Shown one piece after another: positions 37,741-49,795 of a stretch of DNA of 64,000 nt (position 1 is its first letter; each line of letters begins with the position of its first letter). The notes under the pieces are model-generated. The model did no database searches and had not been told where the DNA came from. It was given only the letters and a program-made list of their open reading frames with translations. A program made the translations under genes and the position numbers. This DNA is from Rostratula benghalensis (Eukaryota > Chordata > Aves > Charadriiformes > Rostratulidae), in the NCBI GenBank assembly GCA_013399305.1, contig VXAI01000241.1, positions 635,159 through 699,158 of the forward strand, given 5' to 3'.

Positions 37741-38742
37741 TGGTAGTATTCAGAAATGTTGCAACTTCTGGACCTGATGCTCTCCAAGCATTTTACCAAG
37801 TGCACACATACAATCTCTCTTCACCACCGCCACTGTTTTTCTAGAATTTTTGTTCTTCCAGCTCCTGCTGGGTGCATACATGGTATGCACCTCCCATTCT
37901 CCCAGTCTCCCAACAGCCTGTGTTACCCTTTCTATGCTCTAGCTGGTACTACAACCACAGCTCTAGAGCAGCAGGGTGGCTGTCCCTCCGGTGCTCTGGC
38001 CTTGTTAATATGAATTCTCATTGGGCTAAACCCAGCAGCAGGCTGAATCATTTCTGCAGAGCAGAAGTATAATCCAGCACATACTGTAGGCAAAAGGCCC
38101 TGGTAAGAGCTCTGCTGAAGCAGAGCCAGGGAGCCAGTATAATACGTAAGGTTGAGCAGCAGCCAAGCAGGGCACTTCTAAATGTCAGTGGAGAGCCATA
38201 ACCACAAGATCTTTCTTCTGTCCTCTGCTCGACTGCAGGTACCACCTTGCGAAATACATGTACACTCTGCTTGCATGCATACATGTATCAACAACAGTAA
38301 GAACAACAAAGCTCACATTTAGAGTCCAACTGCACTAGGGTAACATGCTAGAAGAGGGAAGGGACAAAATTGCTGCCAACCCATAAAATATGAAACACAG
38401 ACCACATGCTTGGTCATTGGGGCCCACTGCAAATGACAGGATGGGCATTCCTGGCATGCCGAACTGACCAGGCCAGAGTTTGTGTCTTTTCTTCTTTACT
38501 TTCCCCATATTCTCTTCTCCTCTCCTTCACTTACCTCTTAATTCATGCAGTAATGTACAGTTTTTCCCAGCTGTGCTTAACCTTTGGCAGGGGAAAAAAA
38601 AGCCAACAGGAAAAAACATCATTGCAGTAGGGCTGGGACAATGCAGACTAAAGTTCTTGCCTCTCACAAAACCAGCAGAGAGAAATTTCATTCCAAGTAT
38701 TGCACGGGTTCAGATTGCCCTATACAAGATTTTGGGGTTTTT
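37741..38742. other. Noncoding, nothing recognised
   Basis: This is unique sequence. A short inverted repeat, ATACATGTA facing TACATGTAT, lies at about 38,255-38,288 with a 17-base spacer. No gene is seen. Confidence 0.6.
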
Positions 38743-38882
38743 GTTTGGTTTGGTTTGGTTTCGGTTTTATCTTTTTCTTTTTTATCTTGGTTTCTGAAGA
38801 AATGAGAGCAAGCTTGCAGAAAATAAAAAAATAAATTAAAAAAAAACAAAATAAAAACAAAACAAAACAAAACAAAACAAAC
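38743..38882. repeat. Facing pentanucleotide tracts: (GGTTT)n and (AAAAC)n
   Basis: Four GTTTG-type units (38,743-38,761) are followed by T-rich and A-rich sequence and then a longer (AAAAC)n run (38,854-38,882). The reverse complement of AAAAC is GTTTT, which differs from GGTTT at one base in five, so the two tracts form an imperfect inverted pair about 90 bp apart. Confidence 0.8.
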
Positions 38883-41800
38883 CTTAATTGCAGGAAGAAA
38901 CACCTTAATTTTGATGCTTACAAAGGTATTGTCAGTATTTCCCCCTAAAAAGCATGGAAACTGGGGTGGGGGGCAGCATGGAGATCAGGAACTGCACATG
39001 TGCATATATTTACAGAAATTTACACAATATATTTATTTACAGAAGACACAGAAAATGAAAGCAGAAAATCCTAGACAAGACCCCAGCCTGGCAGCACTCA
39101 GGCAGGGGTTTGTCCTTCCCATGAGAAGTCTCTTGAGCCCATGCCAAGTGCTCGGGATCACCCAAGGAGTCAGATTTAACTTGGGATAGAAATCAGGGTT
39201 TTGCAGCACCTGTATGTGGAGCAAACACTCTTATTTAGAGTGATTGTCATGGATAGGACGTTTTGCAAGATGATGTTCTCCCACACATCCTTCTATCAGC
39301 TTTTACATTTCTAGAGCTCTCTCTAAATACTTTTGCTTTCACGATTTCCAGCCTTGTGGGCTGATCATTTCCCGATACAGCCTGGGAGCTCCTGCTCACA
39401 CTGACAAAATTAAGGTGTCTTTCAGTTCACCACACTGTTGGGGACATCCCCAAGTTGTCTTTAAGTTCACACTATGAAGCATGCTATTGGGGGTATCCCC
39501 AGTCAGTCGCTCAGCCTAAGTATGCTGAAGAAGGTCTGAAAACATGTTAACTACCAAGAAACCTTTTTCCTTACTACAGTGGCATTTTCCCCAGCTGGAG
39601 AGCATGGTTTTCTTCCTTTCTGAAGTGTCTCCAGAGCTCAGAAATAATTCATGTCTGCAACTATTCAAAGCAGTTACCTCTCCTCGTTGAAAATATGAGG
39701 AATTTCAAGACAATATTTGCACATCTTCAGTTCTTTGACAATAACATTTCACAAATATCACCTGGGGAATAGCTGCCAATGCAAAGCCAGTGCCTTCAAG
39801 CAACATGTGTTTACTATATTTTGGAAACAAAGAAATAACATGACCTAGTGCCTGCTTTTTTCCTATGGTGAAAGGCAGAGTGCCCACTGATTATTCTTAC
39901 GTTGCCATAAGACATAAAAAATTATGCTATACGATCCAGAAGTAGAAAGCCTAGTGCTTCAGACCATGGTATTGAATACAGGCCTTTTTTCCCTATGATC
40001 ATAGAGGAACTGCGGTTTTTCATGCAGAAACTCACACAAAGCTTAATGCATGCCTCACACAGAATGATTTATCACTTCTGTGCACAGTAGCTATGCATGT
40101 GTTATAACTGGCATTTGCTTTTTACGGGCTGAGAGCTGTTCACTCTCTTTTCTCTCTAGGTTTTTTTTTCCCCTTATCTGTGATTGAGTTGGGGTTGGGT
40201 AGTTCTACCTGTGGCAAGTTCGAGTACATAATACACATGAAACAACACTTACCAGAGTCACAACAGTTACCCAGTGGCCACTGAGTCTCTGAAGCTCCTC
40301 TGGAGTCACTGAGAAATTACTGCTGACAGTGGTGTTCAAAGCACGGGATACTGTATTGCACAATAACAAGCGCTTGACTACGTTTGCAGTTTACAAGCAG
40401 GCGCCGCAACAGCGTGGCAGTGGCCTGGCAGATAGCCGTGGCATCGGGGCTGTCCTATACCAGCCCTCCCCTGTGCACTCCACTGCCCTGAGGGTACTGA
40501 AACCCAGCAGGCCCTCAGGGCTGGTTTGCTCTGGCCCAGACCAAACTCTGGATCCCAGACATTAAAAGAAAGAAGCTAACAGAGTTAAAATGCACAGTAA
40601 GATTTGCTGTCAAGTAACGTGCATATTCTCAGCATCCAGTAGACTCTGCATGGGGAGAATGTGGTAACCTACTCCCAAGGTCCCCACTCACTATCTCTTC
40701 CCTCTCTATGCAATCTCTTCCTCTATGCAAGAATGGGGGAATTGGGAGGAAACTGCACTCTTTTCAGTTGCCTGTGCTGGGCAGTGCAGCACCAGGCTAA
40801 ATTTGCTGTAATGTTTTTCTTTCTATTTTGCACCAATGGCTTTGAACATTCACTATTCTCTTGTCATGAGGACAACGCCTGCTGTACAACATGCCATCCC
40901 AAACAATGTACACATCCAGCAGAACAGCAAAATTTTCACTGCCACTAACATACATACTGCAACTTGCACTCCTACCATAGTCCTCCTTGTTTTCCTCAAT
41001 CTGGAAAGAGCAAGGGTAGCTTGCATGGATCTTCATAGACATGGCTATCATAACTACCCACACAGTACAAGAGGAAGTCCATATAATTATATACACTGTA
41101 ATACTGTATGACACCTATTAAGGCACAAAAGCCATTTTTGGTGGAAAGAACACCCATTAAATAATTCTCACTTCCTTGGCAGCCACCATTGAAGGATACA
41201 GTGTTTACAGCCTTAGTCCTAACAAATACTTAGCCCAGGGCTGCAAACATTTGCAGGTATGAATAATGTCAGTTTGTGGGACTCCCCTGAAAGGTCTGTA
41301 CATGTGTGTGCAATTATTTTCCCACACTTTTCCAGAGGTTGCAGCTAAAGTGTACGTGAGGAGCAATACCCTTTGAGCTAAGCTTGCCCAAATCAGCAAA
41401 GCAAACAAGTGCATTGCTGCCCAGCCCTGTGAGCTGGGTCTCCCACAAGACCAGCCCTGGAGGTCAAGCAGATTGAGCCAGCTGATACTCACCTGCTACC
41501 CACATGAGGCAGCAAGAGCCAGGAGAAAACAAATGGGACCTCATTGCTGCTGAACTGATGTTATCTGCAGGCAGCTGTGTCTTTTGTGCAAAGAGCACAC
41601 AGTGCCACATTTTGCAAATGTCATTGATGAATTGCTGCTGTCTTTGCAGCACATTGTAAAGAACTGTCTGCTCTTAATTACCAGGACTTTGGCTTCTTGT
41701 AGCAGTAATGCAGCAAAGTCATCTAGTAATGAGTAAACCTAGTCTACAGGAAAATAAACTTCACATTAAACAAAGACTTCTCTATCTTCATATACTAGCA

Positions 41801-43557
41801 TAAGGAGGACAAATTGTATGGTGAATGCCGTTTTGACCTCAGACTCCTTAAATCTGAAGCTGGTATGCACAGAGTGTATGATTATCATCAGAAATGGAAA
41901 AATAAAAGTTAAGGATTCAGCAGTACATTTGGTGACATAAGAACAGAGTTCTATTGCAGTTTATCACAGGATGATGGTCAGTACCGGGCACAAGGCAACT
42001 AAGTGATCTGTGCACTTAAGACTCATATTTCAAAGAAAGTTAAGTAGCTGCACACACTTCTGGACATGACCCACAAAACGTAGTTTGCACAATGTTTATA
42101 TCAGTTCCAGCCCCCATCTTGAAAACTTTCATACTGAACGCTCGCTGTTCTTCTAAAAGGAATACGTAATAGTTCAGTCATTCTAAAGCATTAATGAATT
42201 ACTCTCCATTTTTGGCTTCTCACCTTCCTTGCTGCTAAACACAGGACGCTAGTACTAAGGGTGTAACCTGATCTGTGAGATACAGGTAGTGGGTAAGCAC
42301 AGCAATCGCCTTCATTTCCATTTCAAAACAAAATTGTTCCGAAGGTTTGGCTTTGGGTTTGTATTTTCATGCCCCTCCACACTGTAGAAGCAGAATGGTT
42401 TCAAATTGCGCAGTATGAATGATATTGAGTCATAAAATCCAGTAAGTGAGCCATGAAAAGATGCTGCCTTATGAACTGATACCACCACTTTTCTTACTCA
42501 GAAACAGTTGTTTGTACCACTTTTTCCCATCTAAGTGTCAAGAGAAAGACTTCAGGAATGCCAGGAATGTTTATTATTCTTTATGCAAATTCTTCCCTTA
42601 GGTTTGAGGGGGTTTGGGTATTTTGCTGTGACTAAATAGAGCTGATGTGGCTGGGAGACAAAGTGCCAGACAGGAGTCCCTCTTAAGATCAGAACAAGCC
42701 TCTATGTGAGGCATAGTGTACTGCATTTTTGACATGATTCTCACAATGTACTATATCCCTAGTCCTCTGTCCTTTCTGTTGCTTGCAATGTTTATGCAGG
42801 TCTTTTTGCTCTTCCTAATGCTTCACAGAAGACTGGCCACTACGTTGAGGAGTTGCTTGTCTGTACTTTAAATGGGCTAGCACATGAACACTGTGTAAAC
42901 ACAAGAGAGAGCACGGTACAGGCTTAGTCCTTCCTGGCCTGACAGGACACAGAGGCAAACAGTAAGCTCAGTACCTACCTACGTTAACATCATGAAGATT
43001 AACATTGTAACTTCTTGAACTATTAAAATTTCTTTTACTACTTTTTTTTTTTTTTTGGTTGTTTGAAACTATGGACTGTGCCCCCTTGTTCCCTATTACA
43101 ACAATCTGACATACTTGTGATTTTGGCAAATTATCACAGATTCGTTTGGCACCTGTGTTGTATGCCCAAGGGCGATTCAAGTTTTACTGCAGTGACTGTG
43201 GCCCAGGCTATTATTTTACACCTGTTTTACACTGGATTGTTTCCACCACTATCACTGGTGGCTCACCAGCTGTAATTTTTTCGCAAAAGAGAAGCCTGTG
43301 TTATATTGTTATCAAAGGACATTCTTGCATCTCTACTTCAAACAAGATCAGAATGCATATCCTTACATTAACAGTATTTCCTGATGCATCATTTTTTTAT
43401 CCTTTTTTTATCCACAGGCATTTTGTTTGTGCTTCATATTACATTTTCCAGACATGGTCCTGTGTTTTGTCATTCTAACTTCTGACCCTGTTTTCTGGGG
43501 AGAAGAGCATAATGCTTAGGTAAAATATGGTTACTCTGATATTTTTGCACCAATCTA
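38883..43557. other. Noncoding, no gene recognised
   Basis: This is single-copy DNA with a T15 tract at 43,042-43,056 and a few CpG dinucleotides at about 40,390-40,450, too few for an island. No exon, RNA gene or element is recognised. Confidence 0.65.
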
Positions 43558-43738
43558 ACTTCATACCTTTGAACAAGTTCAGAGTCATTCAGGAAAAAAA
43601 AAAAGCATAATCCTAGCGAAAACAAATGTACATATTTTTATTGAGTTGACTTCATACCTTTGAACAAGTTCAGAGTCATTCAGGAAAAAAAAAAGCATAA
43701 TCCTAGCGAAAACAAATGTACATATTTTTATTGAGTTG
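43558..43738. repeat. Recent 91-bp tandem duplication, two near-identical copies
   Basis: The unit starting ACTTCATACCTTTGAACAAG at 43,558 repeats at 43,649. The copies appear identical except that an A-run has 11 residues in the first and 10 in the second. Both contain CCTAGCGAAAACAAATGTAC and end near TTTTTATTGAGTTG. Such identity means the duplication is young, or is an assembly artefact. It encodes nothing I can recognise. Confidence 0.95.
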
Positions 43739-44149
43739 ACCTATATTGAATCTTTTCACAGAAAACTGGAAAAAGTCTAAAATGCAACTAAAACAGCTTG
43801 ACTGTACACTGTAAATAAAACTAATGCTTCTATTTAGTGAGAAAATGGTGCCGTGAATCAAAAACACATTTTTATCTTAATATGTAGGATTTTTTGATGT
43901 GATATACAGGATTCTTACGCCTATGCCAGTACTTTCTATACATTCCACATAGGGATGGGGACCTGTTCTAAATGGTAACTACAAAAATATCTGCCTTGAA
44001 GGTGCTGCACTATCACATTTATGATGATCCAACACCCACTATTAAAAGGGGTATTTTATAACAGTGTAATCCAACCAGTTCAAACCAGTCCGCATCTTGC
44101 CGTCTGTCCTCCTCCCCAAAGAGGAGACTATTGGGGCAGGGTGGGCTGT
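43739..44149. other. Noncoding, nothing recognised
   Basis: This is AT-rich unique sequence between the tandem duplication and the third CR1. Confidence 0.65.
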
Positions 44150-44455
44150 CATAGAATCATAGAATGGTTAGAGTTGGAAGGGACATTAAAGGTCACCAAG
44201 TTCCGACCCCCCTGCCATCTCCCAGTAAACCAGGTTGCTCAAAGCCCCATCCAGCTTGGCCTTAAAACACCTCCAGGGATGGAGCAACTTCCCTGGGGAA
44301 CCTGTTCCAGTGCCTCTCCACCCTCATACTAAAGAATTTCCTTCTAGTATCTAATCTAAATCTCCCCTCTTCCAATTTAAAGCTGTTACCTCTTGTCCTG
44401 TCACTACACTTCCTGACAGAGTCCCTCTCCACTTCTCCTGTAGGCTGTCCAAGGA
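44150..44455 (-). mobile_element. CR1 LINE, 5'-truncated, minus orientation
   Basis: It begins on the plus strand with CATAGAATCATAGAATGGTT, the reverse complement of the CR1 octamer tail. The minus strand, at 44,262-44,420, encodes [20 protein letters not shown] followed by an [14 protein letters not shown] motif, the extreme C-terminus of the CR1 reverse transcriptase ORF. Only about 300 bases remain, so it is a fragment. Its intact octamer tail and readable frame suggest it is not the oldest copy here. Confidence 0.96.
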
Positions 44456-44906
44456 GCCAAACCTTCCTCTGTGTATGGCACAACCCAGAGCCGGAGAGCT
44501 GCCCCTGTCAGCAATCAGCCCGCCAACATAGGCCATGAACTGGGATCCTACCCTAGTTCAGCTACTCTTTTCTACTCAAAGCACCACATACTTCTTCAGG
44601 GAAACTACCTCAGCTACCTGAAGTTGTGTCAATGACTAAAGGGCCATTGTTGGCCACTTCTATGCTGTCTTTTTTCCTACTGCTTTTGTCAATTTGCAGT
44701 CTTTAAGAGTATAAAAGACTTCTAAATTCTCTACCATTTTCATCATTTTGCTGTTGGACTACAGTCTTCAAATTCCCTGCTCTCATACACAGCATAATCT
44801 CCTTCAGTTGCCTCCTTCTTTGACCATAATATGATCCATCATAAACATGTAACAGTTTTGCCACTGAATTATGCAAAGCCTGCTGACTCTGTTGCAGAAA
44901 CCTTTA
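44456..44906. other. Noncoding, nothing recognised
   Basis: This is unique sequence past the truncated 5' end of the CR1, with no gene or repeat seen. Confidence 0.6.
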
Positions 44907-44970
44907 GTGCTACTGCAGAGATATACCTTAGAAGATCAGTGCCACTGCAGAGGTATACCTTAAAAGAAGA
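44907..44970. repeat. Imperfect 32-bp tandem duplication
   Basis: GTGCTACTGCAGAGATATAC at 44,907 recurs as GTGCCACTGCAGAGGTATAC at 44,939, each followed by CTTA-GAAGA-like or CTTAAAAGAAGA-like sequence. The copies differ at several bases. Confidence 0.8.
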
Positions 44971-45235
44971 TCTGCACCACAGTCCCCAGAAATTCAGTAA
45001 ACACATACTTGCAGATTTCAAAGTGGCACTCAAGCACCATGCAGCCCAAAAGCAGCAAAAGTGAGGATGGTGATGGCAAACCTCACTGTATGGGAATCTA
45101 CCAATTTTTACTGATGAGCTGGAACCTTCTGGAAAAAGCCTGCACTCATAATTATTTGTCATTTATTAATGTTAGTATCTAAAACAGCGTATCTATACCT
45201 CCATGTCAGGAAGGAACAGGGGGGATGCTATAAGA

Positions 45236-45368
45236 NNNNNNNNNNNNNNNNNNNNNNNNNNNNNNNNNNNNNNNNNNNNNNNNNNNNNNNNNNNNNNNNN
45301 NNNNNNNNNNNNNNNNNNNNNNNNNNNNNNNNNNNNNNNNNNNNNNNNNNNNNNNNNNNNNNNNNNNN
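45236..45368. other. Assembly gap (133 N)
   Basis: There are one hundred and thirty-three undetermined bases. The flanking sequence is unique and gives no hint of the content, so frames drawn across the gap should be ignored. Confidence 0.98.
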
Positions 45369-45859
45369 AAGACAAAAGTATTAATAAAATCTTTGAGGAA
45401 CCCTCCCTGGTGGGATTTTTCACAAGCAGTATCTGGGGCAGTGATTTCACAGGACGCAGATCACCAGCACATTCAGCATGTGACCACTTCTGATGTGAGT
45501 GGTTTTGTCATTTCTCAAGCAGGTGCAACTCATGTTAATTTCAAAAAACTGTTCAAACTGTACCAACAAAAACTAGATTTCAGCTCGAGGCCAACAGCTT
45601 GGCAAAGTGCCACAGTAGATATATACACACACATACATACATGCATGCTTTCTTCTGTATTGCTTATTGAGGAGAATAGCTCTTGCATAAACTTTTAATA
45701 GCAGCGTGGGGATTTACTTCCCCCTCTGGTCTGCGGCACGCTTTTCTCCTGTTCAGTGATGTACTTTGACTAATCATTTCTTAGTCCTTTAGGTGCAGAC
45801 TTTTAAAAACACTAGAAGCTCTCAGTCCCCCTTTTCAATTGCAAACGATTCATTTTTGG
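45369..45859. other. Noncoding; short TA/CA/CATA repeat near 45,618-45,648
   Basis: A short alternating TATACACACACATACATACATG-type run is present. Nothing else is recognised. Confidence 0.6.
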
Positions 45860-46160
45860 TCAAGTGTGGCCTCCCTATTCTTCTGCCAGCCGTTGTGTTT
45901 GTGAAAGGACCGTCTCAAATTTCTTGTGCGGGAGCAGCTGTTGCTGGACCGAGGCGGCCTTTTCAGAGCCCTGCTGCAGTCGCTTTTCACTTCTCCTCCT
46001 CTCCTTCCTCCGTCCTTTTGTCTCCCCCAAAGCAAGAGCCCCTCTGACCCTTCACCTCTCTCCAGCCTCGCTCCTTTGTCGGCCGCTGCAGACATGTTCC
46101 ACCCTAAATCAAGCATTGTCTCCGTCCCCAGAAGCCAGCACGTGCCCACATCCCCCTAAT
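45860..46160. promoter_or_regulatory. Moderately CpG-rich, pyrimidine-rich block
   Basis: About a dozen CpG dinucleotides occur in 300 bases, well above the surrounding sequence, together with long C/T-rich stretches on the plus strand. It could be a weak CpG island or an enhancer. The low stop density here allows a 140-codon plus-strand frame (45,864-46,286) that looks like a by-product of composition. Confidence 0.35.
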
Positions 46161-47578
46161 CTTTTAATTTCCCCCCAGGAAAAGGCAGCTGTTAGTGATA
46201 CATGCAACACACAGCTGTCAGCTGGGCCCTGCCGCCTGCCCCCACCAAACAATGAGGAAGACAGTGCAGGGGCTGAGGAGCAGTAATATCAACATGTATG
46301 TGCCTTTGGCAACAGTTGGCAGCACGTGCTCTGAAATGCGGCATTGTTGGAAAACCCACCCCTGCCTTCTCCCACCATGGCTCCACACACGTATGAGCTT
46401 GAACTTTGGCTGATTTCAGAACAAAACACCCAGCTTCAAAGGGCAGGACTCCCCAGATAGCTGCATTATACCTTTGCTGCTGAAACAATCCCCTGCAAAA
46501 TTACAGGGTATGAAAGGAACCGGCCTCCAGTAGCCCGGCACGTGGTTCGCCCATTCTCCTCTTTTACACACCAGTCGTTTGAAAGTTTTGTCCTGGAGTG
46601 AGAGCAGTGTAAACAATCTGGAGTGGGAGAAAAGAGCTATACATCACTATTTTACCTATTTCCCCGGGTGGTGAGGGAGGCCAGCATTTTAAAATAAAGC
46701 AGGGGCTGGCATGAGTAGGTGAGGCTGGGCCAGTGATTTTCCTACATTAATGTGCAAAGGGACAATCACTTCACGTCAAGATGAAGAAAAACATGGTTGT
46801 TCAGCACCAGAAAAATGCAAGGCATAATTGCATCTGCACAAACATACATCCATTTGCATGCCAAATTTGTACCTGCAAAAATGACACACATGCACACAGA
46901 TTATAAATTGCACAACATCACAGTCATTTGCCAGTGCAGTTGCTGCAGGTGAGCTTACCAACATAGTAGCTACAGGCCCCAATTAGTCATGTAAATGTGC
47001 TTGCCTCTTCTCATGTACCATGGTGCATGTAACTTTATAGAAATTATACTTCTTTGCTCCACATTAGCGCCTCTGGAACACGGAAGAATTTCTTAAGGAA
47101 ATTCACTTTGTATACTCATGTCTTGTGGTAAGGTTATGTAAAAACCTCATTCTTTTAAAACTGCTTCATTTCCTTTCCCCATGTAGATTATTTTAAAATA
47201 TGCACCCATTCCTCTCACTAACCTTCTGGCTAATCATTAAGTTGGAATTTGATTGATTTCTGCAAGCAGGAGTTCCCAAAGACTGAGCATTCAAAAAGCA
47301 ACTCTCATCTGTTGCTTTTGCAGGGGTCTGTTGCATAGTTTCCTCTCTAAGCAATGGAACAAACAAGCCTCCCTCCCAAACCCTTCATTGCCATAACCCT
47401 TTTGCAGTCAAGCAGATAATTCTGGGTTTACTTCACCACTCTTAGTGATTTTACATGAGAAAAAAACAACTTATGTGTTATCAGTGTATAGTTCCCAGCT
47501 TGCTCCATACATGTGTTTTGACTTGCTTTATCTCACCTGGCCTGTAATTTAAAGGACTTAAAGGACACACTATGCTAA
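46161..47578. other. Noncoding, no gene recognised
   Basis: GC content falls back to background after about 46,600. No repeat or exon is recognised. Confidence 0.6.
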
Positions 47579-47603
47579 GTGTACCATATGGCATATGGTA
47601 CAC
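47579..47603. repeat. Near-perfect palindrome, 12-bp arms, 1-base centre
   Basis: GTGTACCATATG, then a single G, then CATATGGTACAC, the exact reverse complement. Each arm contains CATATG, an E-box-type core and NdeI-type palindrome. A symmetric protein-binding site or a cruciform is possible, but neither is shown. Confidence 0.92.
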
Positions 47604-49483
47604 CTGCCCTGTGCTTAGTGCTTAACACCTGCTGAGCTTACTCTGGGTGTCAGGCTGCTTGATACAGCACTCCTGGCCAGAAGGCAAAAACATTTCTACG
47701 CATCAGAGGCCATGTGCTTTGGTTGTGAGTGGATCTGACAGAGCAGTCTGTCAGGGCTTTCAAGATTAGCAAATGTATAGAAAGCAATGGATTTAGCCAA
47801 CAAAGGAGATGCCTCATCACAGAGAGCTACATATACAGACACCTTAGGGATTCTAATAACCTTGTAGTGATGAACCAGGATTTTCAATAAATGGTAGCTT
47901 GCTTTGGGTGAGAAATGTCGACATTAATCATGTGGATGCAGTCAGAGTTTTCCTAAAGTACTCAGCGACATCACAAAAGGATGAGTTTTGCTGTCAGTTA
48001 TGCAAATACAAATGCCATCCTTACCTCCTTCCAGAGCCATGAAGAGCACAGGCAGGAAGCAACACGTAGTCAAAAACAGGCACCTCAAAGTAAAAATAGT
48101 AAGCATCAGGTAGAAAGAAAATGCATAAAACTTCAACACTTGGAAGGGCTTAGCAAGCACATGGCTCAAGAGTGGCCTGCAAGACCCGCCTTTTCATTGC
48201 TGGTTTTGCTGGCCTGTGATTCACTTTCCCCATATGCAAATTTGGCTAGGAATCCTTCATTCTGGGTGAGATTTATGTTCTGTGAGATTTAAGGAGGAAT
48301 AGCATGCAGAAGTATTAAGAGATGCTATTATTAGGTGATTTGTTATTCCTTCTGATAGTAGCAGCAGCCTTTGACAAAACAGTCCAGATATCCAACAAAG
48401 GCAGGAGAGACCTTAGTGACCTATGTGGGAGCTGTGGCCTTTAACACCAGGCAGCTGAAGAAACACAAAAAATGAAGCAGCCAAAATTATTTGTCTCTCT
48501 CAGGGAGGAAAATTGATCTTGCACGTGATTGCCAAAGGGACACTCAGAACAGACAGGGTGGCAGAGCCCTGGTGAAGTCCCAAGTAGCAACTGGCAGGCT
48601 GCAGAGGAGTGCAGCTTTGCACCAAGGATGGAATGGGACAGTATGCAGCTGCAATGCCACCGCCACAGGAGGGGACACTGCAAGGTTTCTCTTTTTCAGT
48701 GATTCTCCGACTTTGGAATTGCCCAGTTTTGAAGAAGGCTGGCACTGCCTTTATGTTCATTGATAGAAGGATCTTATGATTGCTTACGCTTGGCAACGCA
48801 CATGACCCTCTAACAAGGACATGTTTTTCCTGGTGTGTCAACCTACCAAGCACACCAGAGGTAAACTGCACCTCCACTGGACAGGATGTTATTCACAGCA
48901 CTGCTGACACTCACTGTCAAGGGTTCTCTTTCTGCCATGAAACAGGTTACCTTCACACAGCTTTTAGCCAGGCCTTCAGATTGGGAGGGAAAGTAAAATA
49001 TTTCCAACTGTGAAGCCATCAGCATGCCCCCGTGCAAGGGGCTGGGGTACAGGTGGGCTTACCACCTCACTGCAGAGGCAGTTCCTCGATGAGCCCAGCC
49101 TGGAGGTCTTTCTCCTGCCTTGCTCCTCTGTATGGCAATCTGTGGCAAATTGAGCTATCAGTGAGTGCCCCAGGCCCCAGTCTAGCCTCAAACTACCCTG
49201 GTCCCATCTGTCACCCTATCTGGGGCACCCTTGCTGCATGACTGTCACTGGGCTTGAAAAGGCAGTACAAGACAGGCCATGTGGCAACACTGCTGACGGG
49301 GAGGAGGTGGCAGGGAAGCGGGATGAAATATTGTGACAGGACACTTCAAGCCCCAGCTAATCACAGCTGCTGAGGGCTGAAGAGTGCTATACATCCCCCC
49401 GAATCAGGCAGTGCATTCCTGGCAACATTATTAATTCAGAGGAGTCCCTTTAATTTGAAGCAGAGATTAAGACTTTCCCCAGT
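47604..49483. other. Noncoding, no gene recognised
   Basis: This is single-copy DNA of rising GC content toward the CpG island. A 125-codon minus-strand frame at 48,500-48,877 has no recognisable domain. Confidence 0.6.
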
Positions 49484-49795
49484 TGGCTTCGCTGCGGCTG
49501 TAAAGGCAACAGGCAAGACTATTGTAAGGCCATTAGGGAAGAACAATAGGACGCTGAAAGGAGAAGGCGGGTGAATAGGGAAACGAGAGTTGGCTTGTGC
49601 CAGAGGCCGGGTCGGCTCATTACGGGAGCGGAGCGGCAGATGGAGCGTGGCCGGGTTGCTGGGCAGAGTCGGGGCTGGCAGCTGGCGGCGGCTCCCCCAC
49701 ACCACACCGCACCACGCCACACCACATCCACTGCCCGCACTGAACCGCACCGCACCGCATCCCCACGGCACCCTCCACCCGACCCGAGAAACAGC
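49484..49795. promoter_or_regulatory. CpG island, candidate promoter or alternative first exon
   Basis: Around 49,600-49,795 there are roughly 19 CpG dinucleotides in about 200 bases, with GC content near two-thirds, whereas flanking DNA is AT-rich and CpG-poor. Such islands usually mark vertebrate promoters. No TATA box is evident. A possible but weak donor CAG-GTGGTT lies at 49,797 on the plus strand. Long frames on both strands, including 195 codons on the minus strand at 49,519-50,106, reflect few AT-rich stop codons and carry no known domain. The direction of transcription cannot be settled from sequence alone. Confidence 0.5.
49693..49764. repeat. CACCG/CCACA-type simple repeat within the CpG island
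   Basis: Irregular CCACA, CACCG and CACCAC units run through this stretch, including three consecutive CCGCA units near 49,745-49,759. The minus strand is correspondingly GGTGC-rich. Local repeat expansion may have added CpGs to the island. Confidence 0.75.

Noticed and set aside
45169..45493. Open frames spanning the 133-N gap
   Set aside because: Undetermined bases cannot show coding capacity. The same applies to frames over the gaps at 34,270 and 61,183.
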